This document shows, one piece after another, positions 51,679 through 60,544 of a DNA stretch of 64,000 nucleotides. The notes beneath the pieces are model-generated. The model was given only the letters and a program-made list of their open reading frames with translations, made no database searches and was not told the origin of the DNA. Source of the DNA: Streptosporangium nondiastaticum. Lineage in GTDB: Bacteria; Actinomycetota; Actinomycetes; Streptomycetales; Streptomycetaceae. Position 1 is the first letter of the stretch. Each line of letters opens with the position of its first letter. Where the stretch lies: the NCBI RefSeq assembly GCF_003011965.1, contig NZ_PXWG01000007.1, forward strand, positions 1-64,000, written 5' to 3'. A program made the translations under genes and the position numbers.

Positions 51679-52890
51679 CTACTTCTGATTCTGGTGACTC
51701 CGGTTCCACTCGTCCTCCGCCCGGCGCCTCGCCTCTTCGGCCCTGCGCCTCTCCTTTTCCCTGCGCTGCCTTTCGGCCTCCTGCGCCTTGACCCGCCTGG
51801 CGGCATCCGCCAGCTCGCGCAGCTCCCGCTCCCTGCGCTCCCGGGCTTCGAGCGCCTGCCGCTCCCGCTCCCGGCGCGCCGACCGTTCCAGGGTGTCGAG
51901 GAGGGTGGGCGGCGCCGGTGGCAAGGGGTAGGTGTGGTCGTCGGCCATCGCCGTCGTGCCGCCCGGGTCCGCGCTCAGTGCCCGCCCGTGGGCCTCGTAC
52001 GCGATGATCAGGGCCGTCCACCGCGCCGGCAGCCGGTGTTCGGCGCGCCGGCGTGCGGAGGCCGGGGACCTGTCGGCCATCTCAAGGAGGTCCACCAGCA
52101 GGTCGTCGAGTTCCGGGCGCCTGCCGGGCTTGGCGGCCAGGCACGGACGGATCAGCGGGGCGAGTTCCGCAGGCAGGCCCTCCAGAACGATCTGGTTGGT
52201 CTGCACGCGGGCGAGCCGCTGCAGGGGACCGTCGTCGGTCCGGGCGTAGGGCGGGTGGCCCACGGCGAGGTGGAAGAGGGTGGCGCCGAGCGAGAAGACG
52301 TCGGACGCCTTGGTGGACCGCTGGCCGAGGGCCTGCTCCGGCGAGGTGTAGTCGATGGTGCCGAGCGTCAGCGACGTGGTCGTCCTGTCGCTGGCGTGTG
52401 AGATCCCGAAGTCGATGACGAGGGGGCCGGTGAGGGGCAGCAGGATGTTCTGGGGCTTGATGTCGCGGTGGACGACGTCCTTGCCGTGGAGGGCCATGAG
52501 GGCCTGCACCGTCCCGGCCGCGACCCGCGCCAGCGCCCCCGGCGGCAGCGGTCCCGCCTCGCGGACCAGGTCCCCGAGCGACGGCGCGGGCACGTACTCG
52601 ATGGCCATCCAGGGCCGGGGTGCGCGCGGGTCCGCGTCGAGCACGCGGGCCGTGTACTCGCTGTCGATCCGCCGCGCCAGGTCCACTTCGCGGTGGAACC
52701 GCTTCCGGTCGACGTCGCTGACGAACCCTTCGCCGAGCAGGGTCTTGACCGCGACGAGCGGCCCGTCCCCCGTGGACCGCGCCAGGTAGAGCCGTCCCAT
52801 GCCACCCGTGGTGAGCCGCCACAGGAGCCGGTACGGCCCGAGTCTCGTCGGATCGTCCGTGCCGAGCGGCCTGATGCCGATGCCGGCCAT
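51679..52890 (-). CDS. Ser/Thr protein kinase (PknB-type), cut before membrane anchor
   Basis: The 403-residue product is a Hanks-type kinase: glycine loop LTTGGMGRLYLA, lysine in VAVKTL, catalytic loop VVHRDIKPQN, DFGIS, and TIDYTSPEQ. The C-terminal 70 residues form a charged coiled coil of Arg/Glu repeats (RERERQALEARERRERELRE). The ATG at 52890 has GAGGGGG 8 bases upstream. The gene ends at TAG, but the frame continues directly into a transmembrane segment and an extracellular domain, so it normally would be a membrane receptor kinase. As it stands the kinase should be cytosolic, unless the TAG is read through. Confidence 0.88.
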   Translation of the reverse strand: MAGIGIRPLGTDDPTRLGPYRLLWRLTTGGMGRLYLARSTGDGPLVAVKTLLGEGFVSDVDRKRFHREVDLARRIDSEYTARVLDADPRAPRPWMAIEYVPAPSLGDLVREAGPLPPGALARVAAGTVQALMALHGKDVVHRDIKPQNILLPLTGPLVIDFGISHASDRTTTSLTLGTIDYTSPEQALGQRSTKASDVFSLGATLFHLAVGHPPYARTDDGPLQRLARVQTNQIVLEGLPAELAPLIRPCLAAKPGRRPELDDLLVDLLEMADRSPASARRRAEHRLPARWTALIIAYEAHGRALSADPGGTTAMADDHTYPLPPAPPTLLDTLERSARRERERQALEARERRERELRELADAARRVKAQEAERQRREKERRRAEEARRRAEDEWNRSHQNQK

Positions 52891-53044
52891 CCGCTGTCCC
52901 CCTCTTCTCGCCCTCTCGGACCCCGTGCGGAGCGCGTCGGTCCACTCTTGATCGAGATTGATCAACTCGACTACGGCCCAAGCAGGTTGACCGCTACTGT
53001 AGGAAGGCTAAGGAGCAACTATCAATAGATAAGGAAGCTTCGGC

Positions 53045-54058
53045 ATGGGGCGCAGCTACGACCAGTTCTGTCCCGCGGCCCGCGCCCTGGACGTGGTCGG
53101 CGGCCGCTGGACCCTGCTGATCGTGCGCGAGCTCCTCCTCGGGCCGAGGCGGTACACCGACCTCGCCGAAGGGCTCCCCGGCATCGGCCCCAACGTCCTC
53201 GCCGAGCGGCTGCGCGCGCTCCGCGAGGCCGGCGTCGTCACGCAGGCCAAGCTCCCGCCTCCGGCCGCGACGACCGTCTACGAACTGACGGAACTGGGCG
53301 CGGCCATGCGCCCCGTCGTCGACGAGCTCACGCGCTGGGGGCTGCGCCTCCGGAATGTCCCGCCCCGCCCGGGCGAGCGCTTCCGGATCGGATGGCTCCT
53401 CGGCTGCGTGCGTGCCGGCTTCCGCCCCGAACTCGCCCGCGGGGTCAGTGAGACGTACGAGTTCGACGTGGACGGGGACGTCTTCCACCTCCGTGTCGAG
53501 GACGGCACGCTCGACGTGCGCTACGGCCCGGCCACGGAGCGGGCCGCGGCCTGCAGCGTCACCACGGACCTCGCCACGTTCATGGCGATGGGCGCCCGGC
53601 TCCTGGAAATCCCGGACGTGCTGGAGCGAGGCCTCGCCCGGGTCGAGGGAGGGCCCGGCGCCGTCGAGGCCGGCGGTCGCGCCGTCAGCATCCTCGGGGG
53701 TCACTTGGACGACACGGGGGGCCGGTACGGCATCATCGGCGCCGTCGGCTCCACGTTCCGTCCGGAGGCGGCGCGGGGTGTCCACGAGACGTACGGGTTT
53801 CTCCTCGGCGAGTTCGCCTTTCACGCCCGGGTGGACGACGGGGAGCTGCAGATGTGCCCGGGGCCCGCCGACGACGCGGACGTCACGTTGAGCACCGACC
53901 TGGCCACCTTCCTCAAGCTGGGGGCGGGCACACTGTCCCTGGAGGACGCCTTCGGCACAGGGGTCGCCACGGCCACGGGGGATCCGGGCGCGGGGCTGCG
54001 CATGGCAGCGGTCTTCGGAGTGCCGTTCACCGCTGCCGAAGCGGCGGCAGGTGCCTGA
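53045..54058 (+). CDS. HxlR-type regulator with two SCP2-like domains
   Basis: The 337-residue protein starts with a HxlR winged helix domain (residues 1-100: MGRSYDQFCPAARALDVVGG, RWTLLIVRELLLGPRRYTDL, ERLRALREAGVV), followed by two copies of a lipid-binding SCP2-like domain. The copies align at FRPELARGVSETYEFDVDGD with FRPEAARGVHETYGFLLGEF, and at TTDLATFMAMGA with STDLATFLKLGA. Each copy is about 105 residues and the identity is visible by eye, so the ligand domain duplicated within the gene. The ATG has GGAAG at 7 bases. It is likely self-regulating and stands alone. Confidence 0.82.
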   Translation: MGRSYDQFCPAARALDVVGGRWTLLIVRELLLGPRRYTDLAEGLPGIGPNVLAERLRALREAGVVTQAKLPPPAATTVYELTELGAAMRPVVDELTRWGLRLRNVPPRPGERFRIGWLLGCVRAGFRPELARGVSETYEFDVDGDVFHLRVEDGTLDVRYGPATERAAACSVTTDLATFMAMGARLLEIPDVLERGLARVEGGPGAVEAGGRAVSILGGHLDDTGGRYGIIGAVGSTFRPEAARGVHETYGFLLGEFAFHARVDDGELQMCPGPADDADVTLSTDLATFLKLGAGTLSLEDAFGTGVATATGDPGAGLRMAAVFGVPFTAAEAAAGA

Positions 54059-54121
54059 ACCACCCTGTGCCCCCTATGTCCTGGCTGTGACACAAGGCTG
54101 TGGTGTGAGTTATAACAGGGC

Positions 54122-55204
54122 ATGGTCCAGACCAGTTCGGCTCACTCCGCTCACTCCGCGCGCGGCAATTCCCGCATCGTCCGCACTCTCCCCGTTCTTC
54201 CCCTCGCCCTGTCCGGCGTCCTGCTCCTCACGGCGTGCGGATCGGAATCGGCCGGCGCGCGGCAGGACGGGCGGACGCCGGCCGGGGCCGCACGTTCGTC
54301 GGGGCCTGCCGGTGAGTTCTCGTGCGAGCCCCGGCCCTCCGGCGCCGCCTCCGCTCCTTCCGCCTCTTCCACCCCTTCAGCAAGCGCCGGCGGCGAGCCC
54401 GCCAAGGACGGTGTGAGGATCACGGGGACCGGGCGGATCCCGCACCCCTGCTTCGGGTTCGAGGTCACCAACAAGGAGAAGGAAGCCCTCAGCTACACCG
54501 TCACCTTCACCCTCCTGTCGGGTTCCGGGGCCGCGTTGGAGACGACGAAGCAGACGGTGCCGTCGGTGAAGCCCGGTGAGACCACGCAGCGCATCGTCGA
54601 CATGCGCGACCTCCTTCCGAGCACACAGGACAGCGCGCGCGTACGGATCACGAAGGTGAGGAGCGTCCCCGCCGGCGAAGCCCCGTCCACAGGCGGCACC
54701 TGCCCCTCTTCGGGAGTGCGCGTGTACGCGGACGAGGACGGTGACGCCGCCATGGGACTGCGCGTCCTGGCACTCCACCTCGAAAACTGCGGTACGCAGC
54801 CCTACCGGCTCAACGGCTACCCGCAGCTGCAAGTCCTCGACGAGCGGCATCAGGTCCTCAGCGGTGTGGAGACCGTCCGAGGCAGCGAGGTCGCGCAGAG
54901 CACCGGAGCCGACGGGTCGCCCCGGCCCATGACTCTGCAGCAGGGCGAGCGGGCCTACGCCGTCCTGGTCTGGCGCAACACGGTCGGCGGCGGCGACGCC
55001 GTGAACGCCCCCTACGCCAGGGTGCGGGCGCAGTCCGGCGCCGCCCCCGTGACGGTGATCCCGGAACTCGACCTGGGTACGACGGGGAAACTCGGTGTCG
55101 GCCCCTGGAAGAAGGACGACACGCGCGCACCGGGCGCTGGAGGCGCGTCCGGTTCCCGGGCGCCGGATCGACCGTCCGCGCCCACTGCCCCCGTTCAGCA
55201 GTGA
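54122..55204 (+). CDS. DUF4232 lipoprotein
   Basis: This 360-residue protein has a lipoprotein signal peptide with lipobox LLLTACGS (Cys at about residue 39), a Ser/Ala-rich linker, a domain with HPCFGFEVTNKEKEALSYTV and a C-terminal DUF4232-like domain (MGLRVLALHLENCGTQPYRL and VWRNTVGGGDAVNAP). DUF4232 is a beta-sandwich of unknown role on actinobacterial cell surfaces. A short Pro/Ser tail ends the protein. The gene begins 60 bases after the HxlR gene. Confidence 0.88.
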   Translation: MVQTSSAHSAHSARGNSRIVRTLPVLPLALSGVLLLTACGSESAGARQDGRTPAGAARSSGPAGEFSCEPRPSGAASAPSASSTPSASAGGEPAKDGVRITGTGRIPHPCFGFEVTNKEKEALSYTVTFTLLSGSGAALETTKQTVPSVKPGETTQRIVDMRDLLPSTQDSARVRITKVRSVPAGEAPSTGGTCPSSGVRVYADEDGDAAMGLRVLALHLENCGTQPYRLNGYPQLQVLDERHQVLSGVETVRGSEVAQSTGADGSPRPMTLQQGERAYAVLVWRNTVGGGDAVNAPYARVRAQSGAAPVTVIPELDLGTTGKLGVGPWKKDDTRAPGAGGASGSRAPDRPSAPTAPVQQ

Positions 55205-55323
55205 GAGGGCGGTGGCCCGCGGTCACTTGACGCAGCGTTGTGCGGCCAGGATATGTACGTAACAGTCCCCTTGTAACGTCCGGCGACAGGGCAGGTCAGG
55301 GGAGGGCAGGGCAGGAACCGGCG

Positions 55324-55917
55324 ATGGCGAAGGGACCACGTATGGCCGAGGGCACGACGGGAAGCACGGCACGCGTCACCGCGGGCATCACGACGGGCGC
55401 CACTGCACGCGCCACCACAGGCATACGCGTCCGGCCGGGAGTGGACGGCGATCTCGCCGAGCTCACCGAGATCTACAACCACTACGTGGCCCACACCCCG
55501 GTCACCTTCGACATCGATCCGGTCACCGTCGAGGAACGCCGCGCCTGGCTGGACTCCCACCCTGCCGCCGGCCGCCACCGCCTGCTCGTCGCGGAGGAGG
55601 CGGGCCGGATCCTGGGCTACGCCACCAGCAGCCCGTTCCGCGACAAGCGCGCGTACGAGACCTCGGTGGAGACCAGCATCTACCTGGGGCCCGACCACAC
55701 GGGGCGCGGCCTGGGCGGCCTGCTGTACAGCGCCCTCCTCGAAACCCTGGCCCACGAGGACGTCCACCGCGCGTACGCCGGCATCACACAGCCGAACGCA
55801 GCGTCCATGCGGCTGCACGAACGCTTCGGCTTCCGCCCGGTGGGCCTGCTCGGCCAGGTGGGCCGCAAGTTCGGCACCTTCTGGGACGTGGCCTGGCTGG
55901 AGAAGCGGATCGCTTAG
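55324..55917 (+). CDS. GNAT acetyltransferase (phosphinothricin-type)
   Basis: The 197-residue protein has a GNAT domain in the phosphinothricin/methionine sulfone acetyltransferase branch: GIRVRPGVDGDLAELTEIYN, TFDIDPVTVEERRAWL, and the acetyl-CoA loop HTGRGLGGLLYSALL, ending ERFGFRPVGLLGQVGRKFGT. It acetylates amino groups of small molecules and can protect against N-phosphonomethyl-type amino acids. An extended Thr/Ala-rich start is peculiar. Start is either ATG 55324 or 55342, the latter with AAGGGA at 6 bases. Confidence 0.85.
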   Translation: MAKGPRMAEGTTGSTARVTAGITTGATARATTGIRVRPGVDGDLAELTEIYNHYVAHTPVTFDIDPVTVEERRAWLDSHPAAGRHRLLVAEEAGRILGYATSSPFRDKRAYETSVETSIYLGPDHTGRGLGGLLYSALLETLAHEDVHRAYAGITQPNAASMRLHERFGFRPVGLLGQVGRKFGTFWDVAWLEKRIA

Positions 55918-56015
55918 GGAACGCTTCCCCTCGCTTCACCCAAGGGTGCAGGGCCGCCACCCCGTAGGCCGAGGCGGTAATGCCCGGTCCCGCCCGGCCG
56001 GGACGTGCGGCGGCC

Positions 56016-57278
56016 TCACCGCTGCGGGGTCTCCGGACGCAGCCGGACCGGCAGGGTCTCCGTGCTGTTGCCCACGAAGCTCGGGTGCCGGGGCAGGTCG
56101 TCGTCGGGGACGGCGAGCGCGAGGTCCGGGTAGCGGTCGAAGAGGGCCGCCAAGGCGGTCGTCGCTTCCAGCCGGGCCAGTGCTGCGCCCAGGCAGTAGT
56201 GCGGGCCGTGCCCGAAGGAGAGGTGCCGGACCGGGGGCCGGCGGGTGACGTCGAAGCGGGACGCGTCGGGTCCGTACGCGCGCTCGTCGCGCCCGGCGGC
56301 GGTGTACGAGGCGAGCACCGGGGTGCCCCGGGGAATGACCGTGTCACCGACCTTCAGGTCACGGACGGGGTAGCGGAAGGGGAAGAAGCTCACCGGGCTG
56401 TCGTAGCGCAGGGTCTCCTCGACCACGTCACCCCAGTCGGCCTTTCCTGCGCGTACGAGCGCGAGCTGTTCCGGGTGCGTGCACAGTGCCCGTACCGCGT
56501 TGGTGATGAGGTTGAGCGTGGTCTCGTGCCCGGCGATGACCATCAGCAGCAGGGTGCCGACCAGTTCGCGGTCGGTGAGCCGGTCGCCGTCCTCGGCCTG
56601 CGCGGCCAGGAGGGCGCTGGTGAGGTCGTCACCCGGGGCGGCACGGCGTCGGACGACGACGCTGCCGAGGATGTCGGCCATGGCACGGTTGGCGGCCAGG
56701 GCGCGCTCGGGGCTGGTCGTGGTGCTCACGATCAGGTTCGACAACTGGTGCAGCTGTCCCCGCATGCCGGGGTCGACGCCGAGCAGTTCGCTGATGACTG
56801 CCATGGGCAGGGGGAGGGCGAAGTGCTCGCGCAGGTCGACCACCGCCGAGGCGCCCGTCTCCGCGTCGAGCGCCGCCTCGTCGAGCGTGTGCAGCAGCCG
56901 GGCCGTCAGCTCCTCGACACGCGGCCGTAACCCCTCGATGCGGCGAGGCGTGAAGACCTGGGTGACCAGTGCGCGCAGCCGCCGGTGGTCGTCCCCGTCC
57001 GCGGTGGTCATGCCCTCGACGGTGGCGAAGGTGGTGAGCGGTCACCCCGGCGGTATGGCGCCTTCGCGCAGCGCCGTGAAGTGGCGGGCGTTCTTGGCGA
57101 CGTCGGGGTGGGCGAGGAACTCCTTCAGTTCCTCGTACCGGGTGACCGCGACGGAGGCGACCTCGCCGGGCAGGGTGACGGGAACGGCGGGGCCCTGCGC
57201 ACGCAACCGCTCGTTGACTGCGTGCTGTTCGGATCCTGCCGGGTCGAGGCGGTGCGGTGTGTCGGACCGGTCCGGCAT
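56016..57278 (-). pseudogene. Cytochrome P450 (CYP107-type) with in-frame TGA
   Basis: Two same-frame pieces make one P450. The first (57278-57042) starts MPDRSDTPHR after GAGGAG and ends REGAIPPG with TGA at 57042-57044; reading on, the frame continues PLTTFATVEGMTTADGDDHR, then the standard GHETT I-helix, ExxR and the haem loop LSFGHGPHYCLGAALARLE. In relatives the position of the TGA is a tryptophan (IPPGWPL), so a single TGG-to-TGA change explains it. Everything else is intact. It could be a recent null, or the downstream ATG at 57011 could give a truncated protein of 331 residues lacking about 90 N-terminal ones, which is unlikely to fold. Confidence 0.85.
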
Positions 57279-57344
57279 CGGAGTCTCCTCGGGGGACGGA
57301 TGAGGGGTGGCGGCGAGGGCCGCAGCAGGCGGGGAGCCGTTCTG

Positions 57345-58352
57345 TCAGCCCCCGCAGCCGCCGCACCCTCCACCGCATCCACCGCCGCAACTGTGGCCCC
57401 CGCAACTGCTGTGACCTCCGGCGGACCCGTCGCTGCCACCGCATCCGCCCTGGCCGGGGGGCGTGGATCCGCTTGAGTAGCCGGTGGCAGCCGCGCCCGC
57501 CGCCGCGGCGGTGGCGGTGGCTGCGGTGGCTGCCGACCGCCGATCGCCGGCGGACGCGACAATCCTGAATTCGTTGAGAAGCGTCTGCACCTCGTCGTCC
57601 GCCATCCCCGGCACATGCGTGGTGCTGCCCAGTGCGAAGGGTTTGAGCGCCGCGGTGGTCTCGGTGGCAAGTCCCACGTCGGCCGGCTGCCAGGCGGCGT
57701 CGCCCTGCAGTGACGCGAACTGTCGCCGGTGCTCTTTGCCGCTCCTGAGGGGGTCCGGAATGCGGTAGCGGAAAACCGGTACGGAGCCCAGTGCGAGAAG
57801 GAGCAGGAAAGCGAGAAGGGAAGGTAGGCCTCCATTTCCGGTCGCCGTGGCGACCGGTACGGTCACGACTCCGACGACAAGCGCCGCGACGAGCATCCAG
57901 CCGTGGAATGCCCGGTGCTTGGCCAGGTAGCGGAACCCGTCCACCGTGATGGGCTGCAGAATTGCCCCTTCACGGGTCAGCCGTACGCCGAGCGCCCGGA
58001 CGGCCGCGCTGGTGCGCACGCCGGGGGCCAGTTCACGCAGAGCCTTTTGGCGGGTGGGACCGGCCGCGCTGATGATCGCGCCTTCGACGTCGTTGCGCGG
58101 GGCGGGATCCGTCACCGTGACCGTGCCGGAGCGGGAGAGGATCAGCCGGCCTTCGAGGCGCATGGCCAGGAAGGCCGTCACCGCTGCGTGTGCCGTACCG
58201 CCGTGGAGGTAGGCGACGTCGAACAACGAGAGCTCCTGCGGCGAGAGGGCATCCGGGGCGGGGGTGCGTCGCAGGGACAGGAAAGCTTTACGGAGGTGCC
58301 ATGCGCCCGTAGCCACGAGTGCGGTGCAAATGAGGAAGGGTATGGTCCACAT
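57345..58352 (-). CDS. TIGR04222 membrane protein with Gly/Cys-rich tail
   Basis: This 335-residue protein belongs to the TIGR04222 membrane proteins. It starts MWTIPFLICTALVATGAWHL (first membrane segment), has a soluble part (DALSPQELSLFDVAYLHGGT), two more hydrophobic segments (GWMLVAALVVGVVTV and LLAFLLLLALGSVPVF) and a long soluble end. The last 35 residues are almost only Gly, Cys, Ser and His, with six cysteines (for example GGHSCGGGCGGG). GAGGGGAATTC precedes the ATG at 58352. It is downstream of, and probably co-transcribed with, the DUF692 gene (113-base gap). The tail looks like a substrate region for that enzyme. Confidence 0.87.
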   Translation of the reverse strand: MWTIPFLICTALVATGAWHLRKAFLSLRRTPAPDALSPQELSLFDVAYLHGGTAHAAVTAFLAMRLEGRLILSRSGTVTVTDPAPRNDVEGAIISAAGPTRQKALRELAPGVRTSAAVRALGVRLTREGAILQPITVDGFRYLAKHRAFHGWMLVAALVVGVVTVPVATATGNGGLPSLLAFLLLLALGSVPVFRYRIPDPLRSGKEHRRQFASLQGDAAWQPADVGLATETTAALKPFALGSTTHVPGMADDEVQTLLNEFRIVASAGDRRSAATAATATAAAAGAAATGYSSGSTPPGQGGCGGSDGSAGGHSSCGGHSCGGGCGGGCGGCGG

Positions 58353-58465
58353 GAATTCCCCTCGGTTCTCCGGGCGATTGATGCCGAATGAGCCGGGACA
58401 TCGAGATGATACGACGAGCGGTGCGGGCCTGCTGCCTCGTTTTCTCCTGCTTTTCAGGGTCCCGG

Positions 58466-59347
58466 TCACCCCGAGGCGGGGAGCACGGGCAGCGCGGGCG
58501 GTACGGGGCTTTCGGCCGCGCTGCCCTGCAGCGCCTTGCGGATCATTTCCAGTTCACCGGCGAGCTCGTGGGGCGGAGGGTAGTTGCCGTCCCGTTCCAG
58601 CAGTACTCCGGGAGGCTTCATGCGCCCGCACAGTTCCGCCAGCAGTTCCAGTACGGGCCGGGACAGGGGATGTTCGTGCGTGTCGTGCCACACCCCGTCG
58701 ACCAGCCGGCCGCCCGCCACGTGGACGTACGAGATCCTCTCCATCGGCAGCGCGGCGATCTCGGCCGCGGCATCCACCCCCAGATTGATCTGCCTGGTGT
58801 AGAGGTTGGCGACGTCGACGAGCAGTCCCACGCCCGTCCGGTCGGTCAGTTCGGTGAGGAACTGCGCTTCGGACAACTCGTCCTCGGGCCAGGCGAAAAG
58901 AGGGGCGATGTTCTCCAGCGCAAGCGGTACGGGCAGTTCCTGCTGTGCGATCCGGACGTTCTCCGCGATCACCTTCAGCGCCTCGCGGGTACGGGGCACC
59001 GGCAGCAGGTGCCCGGCCTCCATCCCTCCGCTCCTCACGAAGGCCACGTGTTCCGTCACCAGAGGCGCGTCCAAGGCGGACGCGACCCGAGCCAGCCTGT
59101 CCACCCGAGCCATGTCCGGAGTGTCGGCGCCGCCCAGGCCGAGCGCAACGCCGTGCGGGATGACGGGAACTCGGCGATCGCGTAGGAGCCGGATCGATGT
59201 CGGCAGGTGCTCCGGGCAGATGTTCTCGGCGACGACCTCGACCCATGCGACGCCCGGGAGTTGCTCCACGACGACGTCGATCTCGTCCCGCCAGCCGATG
59301 CCCACCCCGAGCGCGGGCCGGGTTCCAGACGATTCATTCACTGTCAT
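58466..59347 (-). CDS. DUF692 multinuclear iron enzyme (MNIO family)
   Basis: This 293-residue protein is a DUF692/MNIO enzyme, the TIM-barrel family that includes MbnB, TglH and ChrH, which use two or three iron ions to oxidise cysteine residues of ribosomal peptides. Family segments visible: [82 protein letters not shown] and YVHVAGG, with many His, Asp and Glu in ligand-like positions. The start is ATG 59347 or GTG 59341, the latter with AAGGGG at 6 bases. There is no partner of the usual leader-binding type nearby; the only candidate substrate is the Gly/Cys-rich tail of the next gene's product. Confidence 0.9.
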   Translation of the reverse strand: MTVNESSGTRPALGVGIGWRDEIDVVVEQLPGVAWVEVVAENICPEHLPTSIRLLRDRRVPVIPHGVALGLGGADTPDMARVDRLARVASALDAPLVTEHVAFVRSGGMEAGHLLPVPRTREALKVIAENVRIAQQELPVPLALENIAPLFAWPEDELSEAQFLTELTDRTGVGLLVDVANLYTRQINLGVDAAAEIAALPMERISYVHVAGGRLVDGVWHDTHEHPLSRPVLELLAELCGRMKPPGVLLERDGNYPPPHELAGELEMIRKALQGSAAESPVPPALPVLPASG

Positions 59348-59429
59348 CCCCTTTCGTTCCCCTCGACTGCCCTTGACTGCCCTTGAGTGCGGCTTCGCTC
59401 CGACGGTACGACAATGACGGCATGCGATT

Positions 59430-59443
59430 TTGAACGCGTTCAA
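59430..59443. promoter_or_regulatory. Perfect palindrome in divergent promoter
   Basis: TTGAACGCGTTCAA is a perfect 14-bp palindrome in the 140-base space between the DUF692 gene and the divergent TIGR01777 gene. It looks like an operator for a dimeric repressor such as a MarR, TetR or LacI-type protein. Spacing rules out the GAACNNNNGTTC LexA box. Confidence 0.6.
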
Positions 59444-59487
59444 CTTTGAGTATGGTTTCTCTCACCACATGAGGGAGGCGACGCCGC

Positions 59488-60492
59488 ATGAAGATCGTGA
59501 TACCCGGGGGGACCGGGCAGGTGGGCACCGTCCTGAACCGTGCGCTGAGCGCCGCCGGGCACGAGGTCACCGTGCTCAGCAGACAGCCCGCCCGCCCCGG
59601 CGAAGTCCCGTGGGACGGGAGGACCGTGGGGCCCTGGGCCGAGGTGATCGACGGCAGCGACGTGGTCATCAATCTGGCCGGCCGGAGCGTCAGCTGCCGG
59701 TACACCGCCCCTCACCTGCAGGCCATGATGGACTCTCGCGTGCGTTCCACCCGGGCCGTGGGCGAGGCGATCGCCGCCGCCGCGCACCCGCCACGGGTCT
59801 GGCTGCAGATGAGCACCGCGACGATCTACGCCCATCGCTTCGACGCGCCCAACGACGAGCGGACCGGCGTCATCGGAGGGGCCGAACCGGGAGTTCCGGG
59901 CTACTGGGCCTACAGCGTCGACATCGCCAAGGCCTGGGAACGCGAGCAGGCGAACGCCGACACCCCGCACACCCGCAAGGTCGCCCTGCGCTCCGCCATG
60001 GTGATGAGCCCCGACCGAGGCGGCGTCTTCGACGTCCTGCTGCGGCTGGCACGGCTCGGCCTCGGCGGCCCGGTCGCCGGTGGCGCACAGTACGTCTCGT
60101 GGATCCACGACCACGACTTCGCCCGCGCCGTCCAGTTCCTGACCGCCCGTGACGACATCGCCGGACCCGTCAACCTCGCGGCGCCCGGCCCCCTCCCGCA
60201 GCGCATGTTCATGCACGCGCTGCGCACCGCCTCGGGAGTTCCGGTGGGCCTGCCCGCGACGAAGGGCATGGCCGAACTCGGCGCCTTTGCGCTGCGCTCG
60301 GACACCGAACTCCTGCTGAAGAGCCGGCGCGTGATCCCCGGCCGCCTGCTCGACGCGGGATTCGACTTCCGGTACCCCCAGTGGCCGGCTGCGGCAGGCG
60401 ACCTCGTGGGGCGCGTACGAGGTCGCCGGCGCCGGCACTGGACCGGCCCCACGACTCCGTCGGGCGCCGACCGCACACCGGCGACGCCGTAG
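59488..60492 (+). CDS. TIGR01777 family epimerase-like SDR
   Basis: The 334-residue protein is an atypical short-chain dehydrogenase of the TIGR01777 (YfcH/SDR39U1) group: it begins MKIVIPGGTGQVGTVLNRAL, has the segment VVINLAGRSVSCRYT and the catalytic-like YWAYSVDIAKAWE. Its substrate is unknown. GAGGGAGG precedes the ATG at 59488 at a good distance. It is divergent from the DUF692 gene and shares the palindromic operator region. Confidence 0.9.
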   Translation: MKIVIPGGTGQVGTVLNRALSAAGHEVTVLSRQPARPGEVPWDGRTVGPWAEVIDGSDVVINLAGRSVSCRYTAPHLQAMMDSRVRSTRAVGEAIAAAAHPPRVWLQMSTATIYAHRFDAPNDERTGVIGGAEPGVPGYWAYSVDIAKAWEREQANADTPHTRKVALRSAMVMSPDRGGVFDVLLRLARLGLGGPVAGGAQYVSWIHDHDFARAVQFLTARDDIAGPVNLAAPGPLPQRMFMHALRTASGVPVGLPATKGMAELGAFALRSDTELLLKSRRVIPGRLLDAGFDFRYPQWPAAAGDLVGRVRGRRRRHWTGPTTPSGADRTPATP

Positions 60493-60544
60493 GCCGCTCA
60501 TTCCACCGGGCGGCCCGGGCGGGCTCGTGCCCGGTCGGTCGGGC

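Noticed and set aside
59430..59443. LexA (SOS) box
   Set aside because: The palindrome has GAAC and GTTC two bases apart, whereas the Gram-positive SOS box needs four; a DNA-damage role is not supported.
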